Positions 37,141-47,755 of a stretch of DNA of 64,000 nt are shown piece by piece. The DNA is taken from contig VZTJ01000750.1 of the NCBI GenBank assembly GCA_013397795.1, positions 112,413 through 176,412 of the forward strand, given 5' to 3'. Each line of letters begins with the position of its first letter. Position 1 is the first letter of the stretch. The position numbers were made by a program, and so were the translations under genes. Source of the DNA: Orthonyx spaldingii. Its lineage: Eukaryota > Chordata > Aves > Passeriformes > Orthonychidae. The notes below the pieces were generated by a model. It ran no database searches. It was not told the origin of the DNA and saw nothing but the letters and a program-made list of their open reading frames with translations.

Positions 37141-37290
37141 TTCTATTCTATTCTATTCTATTCTATTCTATTCTATTCTATTCTATTCTATTCTATTCTA
37201 TTCTATTCTATTCTATTCCATTCTATTCTATTCTATTCCATTCTATTCTATTCTATTGTATTCTATTCCATTCTATTCTATTCCATTCTA
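37141..37290. repeat. (TTCTA)n pentanucleotide array, 30 units
   Basis: Thirty consecutive 5-bp units are visible. The first fifteen (37141-37215) are pure TTCTA (ATTCT in another phase). The second half carries four TTCCA variants and one TTGTA variant. All three frames of the + strand stay open across the array, giving repetitive Phe-Tyr-Ser-Ile-Leu translations that are artefacts of the repeat. A long pure 5' half beside an interrupted 3' half points to recent expansion in the pure part. Confidence 0.99.
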
Positions 37291-38864
37291 TTGCCTTTTT
37301 TCATTTCTGATAGCAGAAACTCATGAAATTAACTTACATTTAATAAATTTTAATTAAATTAGTTGAATCCTGAAAGCTTGCTTCACTAGTCACTGACAGA
37401 AATTCTTCTCTGAAGTCCTATTTATATCACAGCAAAATATATAAGCCTAAATATGACACTTAAATTTACATGGCTTTTTTTTTTTAATACCAACCCTTTC
37501 ATGGATGAATGACTAATTTCAATTTCATGCTCTTAATATTTCTTCTCAAGAACTGGAATTAGTGAAATTCTCTTGTGGTTTTTGCTCATTTTTTTCAGCC
37601 TATAGTGTAAGGCTCTTTTTTGCAATGCACTTCTTTCATTTGTTGTGTTACTGCTTTAGGATTACCTTCATTTTAAACAGATTTGAAAGCACTTCATGTT
37701 CAAAGAGTATGTTTCCATGTTAATAAACACTTTTTCAATTGGCTTTTTACTGTACACACTGCTTTTGCCCCCAGTGTAATACTGAGCAATGTCACTCAGG
37801 GAATTTAGGGCACTTGTAAGGATGTCTGAATCCTTGGAAGTGCAGGTTGAGTAGCTTAGAAGTCAATTGTGTACAGATTTTATTTTCTAGTACTAATTCC
37901 TATAGTATCCCTGCACAGAAGTAGCAAAATTGAATGCTTTTAAAAGTCTCTTCCAATCTTAATAATTCTATGATAAAACTAATGTTTTGGAGACATGGAA
38001 GCAATGAAATTTGACAAAAAAATCATCAACCTTCATAGCAGCCAAAAGGGGACAATATCTATTTCTGTGGGAACGGGTGATATAATTTACAGTGTAGCCT
38101 AGAAATGTGTGTATATTCCTACAAAAGTCAGCAGCAAGGTTATGATGCTTTGCACTGCCGACTGAAATAAATGCCCTATCAGGACAGTGGTCCATCATGG
38201 TTATGGCATTACACAGGCTTATTTTTAATGTGTAGATTAATACAATCACATTGTAACAGTGCAATCCAGACCTGCTTGGATAACTAATTATAAGAGGTCT
38301 TACAAACATCCTTGGCATTCTGAGGTGTTGCTCCATACTTAATGATGCAATAACTTCCTTTATGGAATTCTGCACTTGCCCTCATTTTTTTCCCAGGCTT
38401 CTATTAGGAACACAAAATGACCTCTTCTGAGACATTTTTTTAGAGAAGGTGTGCATAAGATTGGTTTGAAATATCCATGTTATCACACCATAATTAGAAA
38501 TCATGAAAAAGAAAAATTTTATTGAATTTGGTTTTATTCTTTTGCCACTATTGCAAGTGAAGACCAGAGCATGAATACATTTGTGATTTGACAAGCAGTG
38601 ATCTTGAATTGGGAGATTATTTTAGACTTACAGTGCTATTTCTGGCCTTCCAAGTTCTGCAATGGCTTTAAAATATTTCCTTCAAGTATATGAGTGGATA
38701 TGTTTTGCTTTCATTACCTGAGTAGCAAAATAGAAGATTGGATAGAAAAGTAAGTAAACTTAACATTCTCATTTTCATAGAAATACTATTGAAGTGATCG
38801 GCAGATTATCGTGGTGTAATATATATTTGACATCTTTCAAAACTGGAGTTCTCCTTTCCTGGAA

Positions 38865-39930
38865 AGGGGGATGATTCCTATAACACCTCCTTGAATCTGA
38901 TGAAGCACAGACTAGAGAAGTTGGCAGTGAGGTGGATAGAAGTCTGGCTGAACTGCTGGGCTCAAGAAGCTGACCAGTGGTATGAAAGACAGCGGGCAGC
39001 CACTTGCCAATAGTGTACTCCAATACCAACACTGGGTCCAACAGTTTAAAAATAACATCTTCATTAGTGAACAGGACATTGCAAACTTGAAACCTAGACA
39101 AACCTGGCAGCAGTGGCTGATGCACTAGACAGTTTTTCTGCCATAGTAGGACAGGTGGAAGGAACAGGTCAATGGGAACGTCACGAAGTTCATCCATGGG
39201 AAACACAAAGCCCAGCACCTAAGGAGGAAAAACCACAGGCGCCAGCCCAACCTGAGGAATGACCAATTGAAAAGCAGCTTGGCAGAAAAGGATCTAGTTG
39301 TCCTGGTGCACAAGCTGACCATGAGACAATCATGTGGCGAAGAAGGTCAACAGCCTCCTTGGTTGCATTGGTAAGAGAGTTCCTAGTAAGTTGAGGGAGG
39401 GGATCCTTTCCTTTTTTTTGGCACTGGTGATGTCATGTGTGAAGCACTGGGTCCAGGTCTGGTCTCCTTGCTGCAAGAGAGACATGGAATGAGTCAAACA
39501 AAAGGCCAGTAACATGTTTAAGGGACTGAGGCATCTCTCCTATGAGAAAAGGCTGAGACATTAGGAACTGTTCAGCATGAAGAGAAGAAAGCCTGGAAGG
39601 ATCTCTTGAATGTGTTTAAATAACTGATGGGGGGAAGTAAACAGGGCAGAATCAGACTCTTCTCAGTGGCACCCAGTATCATCACAAAAGGCAGTGGGCA
39701 CAAACTGAAATATGCAAAATTCCGTTTAAACATAAGAACAATGTTTTTTCATTCTGACAATAGGTTACTGAGAGTCTGTGACATCTATGCTTAGAAATAC
39801 TACTCAACTGGAAACAGCTCTAAGCAGCCTGCTGTAGTTGACATTCCTTTGATTAGAAGATTGTACTAAATAATCTTCTGAGGTACTACTCAAGTGAAAG
39901 TCTGGTTCTGATATACTGCAAGATTCCAGG
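38865..39930 (+). mobile_element. CR1 fragment spanning late ORF2 and 3' end, degraded
   Basis: The copy enters within the reverse-transcriptase part of ORF2 ('ctgatgaagcacagactag', 'cagtgaggtggatag', 'tggctgaactgctgggctc'), continues through 'cactgggtccaacag', 'acatcttcattagtgaa', 'gcagaaaaggatctagttg' and 'catctctcctatgag' and ends near 'gcaagattcc'. The stretch around 39050-39200 is scrambled relative to the family, which suggests internal deletion, and the 3' end has lost its terminal repeats. Frames are broken throughout. Start and end are approximate. Confidence 0.85.
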
Positions 39931-41106
39931 ATGAACTAGTGAGGTTATCCTTTGAGAAGATTTAAACAATGGTTTCACAACTGCATCTTCCATACCTATG
40001 GTGCATCTTCTCAGACTTCCACAGATATTATGCGCAGTTGGTATTTCATACATTTCTCACAAACTGTCACAATTGATCAGGAGGTCATCTTAGTACAGAA
40101 CGCAAAACAAGTGAGGAGTGAGAACTTCACCACTAAGTATTATGGAAGAAGGAAGCTTTCCTATTTGGCACTTATTTCAGGTTCTACCATCCCTGTGACC
40201 TCACAGCCAACACAGGTCAAAGACACAGCCTGTAGCATTGCTTTCAGTAAATCACTGATTGCTTAAACTGTATATCTTTCCCCATGCAAAGCAGAGGTAG
40301 CATGGTCTTACAGCTTTTCCTGTGGTAAACTGTGGTCAGCACTTCTGATGAGGTAAATCAGCTTACCACCATTGAATTCAACAGATCTTTGTCAATTTTC
40401 AGCATCCAAAAGTCTGACTGAGATCCTACTGCTCTTGTTTTAAAGAAATGAATTGCAAGAATTAAAAAAAATAAGCTTGGCAAACTAAATTTATAATGCA
40501 CTGAATTTTCACATTATCAAACATATACAACATCTAAAAAGATACATATTGAAAAGAGAGAGATAATATTTCCTGGACCATCCATGTCTTTTTCTCATAT
40601 AATGCACAAATGTGTTCAATTTCCAGATCAGACACTTTCAGACATAGCAGAAGTCTATGCTCTCCACTTTTTTTCTGTGACAAACTGTCAGTAGGAAAGT
40701 TTACATGACAGAAGCTCAAAAAATGCCAATCAGACTAGAATAAAAGTGACAGTTTGAAAATTACACTGGCACTACCTCTTGCTCAAAGCCAAATGAGTAC
40801 ATTTCACTCATATTGTCAAAATACAGGTTGCAAATCCGCTGTTTCTCTTTCATCAGTAAGAAATAATTTCTCTCCACTTTTCTTCCTCTTGGAAAATACT
40901 CAGTGCTCTGTTTTTCTCACCATCTTGATTGGAGTCTGACCTACAATGAAAACTTTAATAAAATAGCCTTATAAATACCACTATTTTGATTGACATTTCT
41001 TTTGTATTTTGCCAAAACAAACTAGTATGAAAGTATGTCCTTATCCCAGGGAGGTTACTTGAGTTAAGAAAAGGATTGTACAGCCAGCAGAGCACTTCCT
41101 GTGAGT
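39931..41106. other. AT-rich unique noncoding DNA between two CR1 copies
   Basis: Nothing was recognised. The open frames present (61-104 codons) have no motif or splice support. Confidence 0.6.
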
Positions 41107-41871
41107 GAATCACAGAATAAGCTTTGGAACGGACACATCAGGATCACCAACTCCTACTCCTATCCCCACAGAGCATTGTCCAAACACTTCTTGAACTCTC
41201 TCGGGCTTGGTGTTGTGACCACTTCCCTAGGGAGCCTGTTCCAGTGACCAACCCCCCTCTGGGTGAAGAATCTTTCCCTAATATCCAACCTAAACCTTCC
41301 CTGACAAAATTTCAATCCATTCCCTCTGGTCCTGTCACTGGTCACCTCAGTGAGAAGAGATCAGTGTCTTCCCCTCCTCCTCCTCTCATGAGGAAGTTGT
41401 AGCTGTGATGAAGTCTCCCCACAGTCTCCTCTTCTCCAGACTGAAAAAAACAAATTACCTCAGCTGTTCCTCATGAGGCTCCCACTCAAGGCTGCTGCCC
41501 TCCTTTGAACATTCTCTAAAAATTTTATATCTTTCTTATATCATGGCACCCAAAACTGCCCCCAGCACTCGAGGTGAGGCCTCCCCAGTGCAGAGCAAAG
41601 CAGGACAATCCCCTTCCTTGCCCGGCTGGTGATGCTGTGCCTGATGCCCCCAGGACAGGGTTGGCCCTCCTGGCTGCCAGGGCACTGCTGACTCAGGTTC
41701 AACTTGCCAGGACCAGGATCCCCAGGTCCCTTTCCCATGGCACTGCTCTCCAGCTTCTCATTCCCCAGTCTGGCCGTACATCCAGGGTTGCCCCTTCCCA
41801 GAAGCAGCATTCAGCATTTTCCCTTGTTGAACTTCACATTGGAGATTGCTCAGCCCTCTGATTTGTCCAGC
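41107..41871 (-). mobile_element. CR1 fragment, minus strand, 765 bp
   Basis: The antisense CR1 begins at 'gaatcacagaataagctttgg' and proceeds through 'tcaccaactcctactcc', 'cagagcattgtccaaac', 'ctgggtgaagaatctttcc', 'aatatccaacctaaacc', 'ggcttgg'-type and 'tctcctcttctccagactg' blocks into ORF2 antisense ('aactgcccccagcactcgag', 'gaggcctccccagtgcagag', 'ggtgatgctgtgcctgatg', 'ttgaacttcacattgg'). It is GC-rich against its surroundings, as CR1 copies are. The wording marks a subfamily different from its neighbours. On the minus strand 41541-41810 is an open remnant of ORF2. Confidence 0.95.
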
Positions 41872-43592
41872 TGAAACTATCTTTGGCACTCTAACAGACA
41901 TGGGAGCAATGCATTGGTGATAAAAATGGACAAATGAAGAAATATGATTAGTCACTGGATGCTTGAAAAACTAATCACTGGGAAGCTGAGACCTGAGGTG
42001 ATTATTTTGATGATTTTGTCTAACAGCATAATATTTAACTGATGTTTTTGTTCTTTTAATTTAGAGGGTATTCTTTCAATACAAGCCTCCTACAATGTGT
42101 TCTCCTGCAACATTGGGACAGAATAAAACTTTGTCAATACAATATTAATGATTTTGTGGTCTGTCTCTCCATTGATAAGTCTTGTTCTAGAATACTCTAT
42201 GTGAACATGTGTAGCTTGCTACAATAAAAACACCTCAGTGTTAGGATTTCCAAATTTATCTTCTTTTTCAAGAATTCCAGACTTCCATTTTTAATCCACC
42301 TTTAATTGAATTCTTCCAAAGAGGACAAAAACAATCCTGAACTGGATGCACTGAAATTCTTAAATACTATAAAAACCCAACAGTATTCTTTTTAAAGAAC
42401 TGAGGTTAGTACTTTCCTTAATCAAATAGTAACAGTCTTTGCAAAAGTGGAAACCCAATTCTAAGAGAACATACATGCAAGAATAAACATTATAGAAGTC
42501 TCTCGTCCTTCTGTGTCTTAGGATTTTTCTAGGCATCTCTTGACTGAATAATGTGAGCAACAAACTCAACAGTTTGGGAGTTTTTTATTTTACATTACAG
42601 AACTTGGCATTGTATTCCCAGTAACAGAATCAGGTTACCACTGATTGCAAATGAATATGAAGAGTAACAACCAGGGAATTTGTACCTTTTTTTTCTTCGT
42701 GATAATTAATCTAGTGAAATTTACCTGTGTAAAGCTGAACTTTGCAGCTGTCAAAGAATCAGAAAAGGAAACCTTCATGGGATGTCTCCATTGGAATGTT
42801 GAATTTTGGACATTTTTTTCTTGAAATAATAAATGTGAGGATTATTTTTTCATTTCCCCTTGACAATTGTTATTTGAGGGCTGATCTCCCTTTCATATTA
42901 CTGTCTTTCCCCTGCTCTTACTATCTTCAATGTCAATGAGAACTATTTTTAATTATATTATGGAAGAAGCTGGCACATATGACAATATAGTTGACTGGCT
43001 GAATTGAGTCTCTATTGAAGTTACACACAGAGGAGTCCTATTGTCAAATCTGCTGTGGCTCTCCCTCCGTGTCCAGCCCCTCTTTTTTGATAATGGTGTC
43101 TATATGCAAAGAACTAAAATAGACTATCTCATCAATTTAGATAGGTTGTTTTTTCTCCTCTTTGGATCCTTACAATAGGAAGTCATCTTGGTGAATCAAA
43201 TCAGTTCCTCTCTTCTTTCCTGATAATTAGCTTGTCTGAATTTTCTTCTGAAAATCTCTTCCATACACCAAGTTCCTTCTGTTTACTATGATGCTGGAAT
43301 ATAGCACTTCCCCTATTAAATTTAATGTCTGCTTTTAGGACATAAATCTTACATTCTTCGCACAATTAAAGCAAAGATATAAAGTTGACTCTGAGTGTGC
43401 AGCGAATACAAAATCCAGTCCCTATTTGGTAGTTCCAATATCTCTTTTTCTTTTTGGCATGAAAAATTCTTGGCCAAATCTTGGGGACCTGAGAGTACTC
43501 CCAAAGACAGCCTTGTGACTTGCAGTGGAAGCAAACAACATAGAACACGATGCTATTTACACTCCTTTGTCTTGTTTCTTGTCTTCACTCAC

Positions 43593-43600
43593 CACACACA

Positions 43601-43650
<50 letters not shown>
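43593..43650. repeat. (CA)n microsatellite
   Basis: About 58 bp of CA repeat with one TA interruption at 43607 and one GA near the end (43647). The longest pure run, 43609-43646, is 19 units, long enough to be polymorphic. Confidence 0.98.
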
Positions 43651-43651
<1 letters not shown>

Positions 43652-45436
43652 CTATTTGCAGAGTAGCTCAAGCTCAGTCAGTTTGAGTTACTAGTTTACA
43701 ATGCATAAACTGCAGGCCAAAATTCTCTTAAAAATGGAAACTTTTGACTATGGTTCAAATATCCCTTTTATATATCTGGTTTAGGTATTTATTATAAATC
43801 TCTTTTTGTAAGTGTACAAACTGATGCTAATAAAACTTTTTAAAATCTACATTCAGGAGTAAATATCTTGTTTTATATTGAATTTATGCTGCATTTTTCA
43901 TGTAGCATAAAACATATAGTAACTTTTAAGTACATAAAATGCCTGTCTGTATGACATGATAAAATATGTTTTCAGCATGGAATCAATCTTCAAGTCTTCA
44001 CCCTGGAAAGCAGAGACTATTACAGAAATGCTGACACAATGTGTCAGGATTAGTAAGGTGCACAAAACAGTTAAATATTCTAGAAATTTCATCTTTTGGA
44101 TTCAAGATAGCTTGCCCTACACTTAGACCCAGCATAAAGGGGCACTGTAAGGAATGATGACTGCATGAAGCAAACATTTTTCTTACATTTTATCTTATAA
44201 GTTTAATAAGTTAATACAAATATTTACTAGGATTTGGTGATTGCATAATGAAACTGTTTCACCTACTTGTTTGTTACTCTTTCCATCTAGTTCTATTTAT
44301 TTATTTAACAATATCAAGAAAAATAACACAAATAATAAACATTAAAAACAAATGTTCATTTATCATACTTCCAAGAAATTTAATGGAATGTTTTCCATGA
44401 AATATTTCATGGTGGCTCTGGATGCATCACAGTTTTATGACTTCAGAATAGGCAGCATTATTTACCCCCATCTAAGCAAAGTTCTTGTTACAGCTGCATA
44501 AATAAAGTTATCCTTTGAGATCTAGAAGCAAAAAAAGCATTGAAGCTTACACCATCCCTTTTAAGGTACAATGTGAAATTTTCTATTAGTGTTAACATTT
44601 TTTATTTGTTTTTCTGCTGGGATTGGACACCAACCATGTGGTGTAATCCTCAGCAGTTGTAAGACTCCTAGCAAGCAGAACTACATTACAGGAGGATTTG
44701 GGCAACTTTTTCCTGCTGCTGCATCTGTGATGTATGACAAACACAGTGAGGAGTGTTTGGTCTTGCCATGAATCTGTCTCTTCAAGCAGAGCCCAGATGA
44801 AATAGACTTTCATATCTATGCCTTGAAGAAGGAGAGTCATTTTGCATATGCTTCTCCTCTGCCCTCTTTTGTCTGTCCTATGTATTTAGACATAAAACAC
44901 CTCAGGGAAAAGAAAGGCACTGTCTGCCTCTAGAAGCAAAGTTGTGTCCTGAAGTTGGGACTCACAGCTGTAGTGGATTGAACATAAATAAGAGCATAAT
45001 CAAACATGTCTAATAACCAAGTCAGTGGAAAAAGGAGCAACACTCACTGAAGTGTGAGTAGTGCACAGATATGACATGCCAAAACTGATTGATTATTATT
45101 ATTTTAGAGCTCAAGTAGAGCTTGCAAACAGCTTTAACCTTCATAATTTTCTTGTTCATTCTGTTTGAATCATAATGTCTCCAAAGTCAAAGTCAAAAGC
45201 CAAGAATTCAAAGAGGGACAATGTGCAACAGTGGTATTTCAGTGCACAGTCATGCTTTTTACAGCAAAATCAAATAATAGCTGTAAGATTAGATTTTACC
45301 AGAAGTATGTGTCTATCTAAAAATAACCCATCTCAGGGCAAATACTTCATGGGTCAGCCAGAAGGATGAATAAGTTACCCACAAATAGGCACTTTGCCCT
45401 GTGTTAGATTGTTTAGGACATCCCACCCAGACTCAC

Positions 45437-45525
45437 CTGTCAGTCTAAAAGGACACAAGTTTCTTGGAGGCCCTTTAGACCTCTCAGATACCTTGCCTGG
45501 TCCCATGTGGCAGCAGGTTCTGATA
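45437..45525 (-). other. Candidate minus-strand coding exon, unproven
   Basis: On the minus strand an acceptor (ggaattgtttacttcag) precedes 45525 and a consensus donor (GACAG|gtgagt) follows 45437. The 89-nt segment is GC-richer than its flanks and has one frame open throughout (29 codons plus one base at each end), with a peptide containing MGPGKVSERSKGPPRNLCPF. I do not recognise it. It lies at the edge of a segment that may be an old unclassified repeat, which would explain the composition without a gene. Confidence 0.22.
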
Positions 45526-45699
45526 CTGAAGTAAACAATTCCTGTACCGAAATCCTAGCTCTCTGCTAAATATAACGAAGACAGTACTCTCTGTTAGTGC
45601 ACAGACACCTAAAGGAGGGCAAATTTATTCCTATTCTATCTGCCAGCTCCTAAAACCACTTATCAAAAGAATCAAACCACAGAATTTGGTGCTCATTTC

Positions 45700-45860
45700 T
45701 GTAGGAATATCGGGCATCTAATTCACGTGTTTGCGAACTGTATTATTTGTATTAATCCACTCAAAAGCATCTGTGTGGACCTGTGGATTAAACCTAGGGA
45801 TTATGCCCAATTTAATCCGATGTCAGTCTACATAAAGGTTTGCAAACAGTTTTATAGAGG
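45700..45860. promoter_or_regulatory. Candidate enhancer: TAATCC-type site cluster between direct repeats
   Basis: Four copies of TAATCC or its complement GGATTA lie within 66 bp (45753-45758, 45785-45790, 45798-45803, 45813-45818). TAATCC is the core bound by K50 homeodomain proteins (OTX, CRX, PITX, GSC, Bicoid class). The cluster sits between two near-identical 18-mers, GTTTGCGAACTGTATTAT (45729-45746) and GTTTGCAAACAGTTTTAT (45838-45855), which match at 15 of 18 bases. Function is inferred from motif density only. Confidence 0.3.
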
Positions 45861-47708
45861 CTTTTGATTTTATCAGCGGACATTGGCTCCATTCAGATTT
45901 CCACAAGCAAGCCCCAGTGCATCTGAAGTTTCCCTAGTCTGTATGAACCAGTCTTATGCTACAAGTCCACAAGGGCACTGGGGTACTATGGTTCCCGTGT
46001 CGTATCTGTCAGCCCTATACAGATGTCTCATGTAGTTCAGAACTGCACAAATAGCATTAGATACCTATACGTCACCACCTGAATAAAGACACGAGTCTTC
46101 AAAGCCTGTAAGGAAATCCTGGACACCTAGTCTACAGCTAGACATCTAGAGTTAGATATCTTAGCATGGAATTTCCCCCCACCTCTGGTTTTATTCATTG
46201 CTCATAAAACCCTGTCCATGTCTTTTCCGGACTGAAATGAAAGAGTTAAAATGCCAGAGGAATACTAAGAGTCCAATTTCTTTGAGTTGTTTTACTGTGG
46301 CTCTTAGAAAGACTGAAGCCAAGAAGATAGCTGGAGAAACCGTTTGTATCTATTAAAGATTCTTAGGAAAACAGCTTTTTTAAAGAAAGTAGACTCCTCA
46401 TGGTTTTGCTGAAATAATCTTTCCCATAAGGTTGTTACAAAAAATCCATCTTCCAGAAGTTCTTAGTCCAGTCTGAATGAAATGGCTGGCTAGAGACATT
46501 AGAACAAATAATTGGCCCACATCATCATTATGTTTGATTTTTGTTTGCCTACAGGGCCCGATTACCTATAATTGTTCTCCTTTGTTATGGATACAGTGTG
46601 ATTCCCAATTCAATTGCAATCACAGTCGGTGAAAGTATTTTAGCTGTGGGTAGGAATGTGAGGATTTCTACTTCCAATATATTTGCTCCTACTGCTAGGT
46701 AGACTGCAACCTCTACCAGACACTGTGCTATTTTTTATGTTACCTGTGCAAAAATTCAGGAAACTATGAAGTGGCATACAGTGTACTTTCTGCAGACTCT
46801 TCTGTATTTGATGTCAATTACCTCTTTGTCTTGGAAGAGCCTTCCAGTCTTCTGCTTTGAAGAATTAAGCTATAATTAGAAATACATTATAACATTTTGG
46901 TGGTTTTCCTTTTACAGACGCTCTGCAACAGATCATAGAAAAGTTATAAATATGTTCTCCACATTGGCAGCCTCATTTTGCCTGTTAGGTGAAAGGAAGA
47001 GAACCACTGATACCCTTCATCAGCTCTCTACTGAAAGGGGATTCTCTGATCCAAGTTGAAGAGACCAACTTGTCTCTTCTTTTCCGTGGTTGAATTTAAG
47101 GGTATAGGTGATTCAGAAGGAGAAAAGTAAAGATAATGACATGTAATTGAAGTCAGACAGAAGAAACAACAATTTCAGTTTCTTTGGACTTTTATACCTG
47201 CACATTTCTAAATTCTTTTATTTCCAGGGAGATGCATTGTGGTCTCTGCCTTAACAGGAATTGTTGTCAAAATGGCCTTTCGGCAAACTCTAAGTTCTTC
47301 CATAGGCAATTTGAAGTTCTTAAAAATTCCTGTTAGAAGTTTTAGGAATTTTTCACCTTGAGTTGAGCAAGTTCCTTAAAAAGATATTGCACATAAGAAA
47401 AAAGACCCATCCATACATTGGGTCTTCCATATGTGATACATAAATTGTTCCATACTGTGTCTATTTTCTTATAAAAATATTAAAGATTATAGGTTTTATC
47501 TGTAAGACAGAGTAAAAACAATTTACACCTTGTTACACCATGATATGAAAATATTTTGTTCCATCTTTTTTAAAAGAATACCAGCTTTCCTTCTCAATTT
47601 TTATTAAGATAAAGGAAAAAATACTAAGAGATGAAATTAATAATCTTACACACATTACAGATTAAAAGGATGAAAGTCTAGTTTCATCACTGATGTGTTT
47701 CTTAATAG

Positions 47709-47755
47709 AATTTACTGAGTTTTATTAATGAAAGACATAATTTTCTGCAATCATG
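47709..47755 (+). other. Candidate short coding exon, unproven
   Basis: An acceptor (gatgtgtttcttaatag) ends at 47708 and a consensus donor (TCATG|gtaagt) follows 47755. The 47-nt segment is open in frame 1 only, with a peptide including LLSFINERHNFLQS. The short length makes the open frame uninformative, so only the splice pair supports it. Confidence 0.15.

Larger units (their letters stand above)
33523..38864. other. AT-rich unique noncoding DNA with pentanucleotide array
   Basis: No gene was recognised. It holds the ATTCT array (37141-37290) and an (AAAC)n tract (36586-36610). The longest open frame outside repeats is a 152-codon minus-strand frame at 34511-34969, rich in lysine, glutamine and serine because it crosses T-rich simple sequence. 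A 135-codon minus-strand frame lies at 37968-38375. Neither shows known motifs or linked splice context. Confidence 0.55.

Noticed and set aside
37074..37326. Two open frames with repeated Phe-Tyr-Ser-Ile-Leu units
   Set aside because: They are translations of the TTCTA microsatellite, which contains no stop in any + frame.
45175..45369. 64-codon open frame starting with a Lys/Ser-rich stretch
   Set aside because: Low-complexity start, no splice or motif support, and typical chance length.
46557..46665. Open frame after a good acceptor (tttgtttgcctacag) with a hydrophobic peptide
   Set aside because: The segment begins like the ancient amniote repeat wording 'gggcc.gatt', no convincing donor follows, and open frames of this length are frequent.
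46918..46949. Short frame after the strong acceptor ttttccttttacag that would end a protein with ALQQIIEKL and a stop
   Set aside because: Only nine codons; the match to coding style is not testable from sequence alone.
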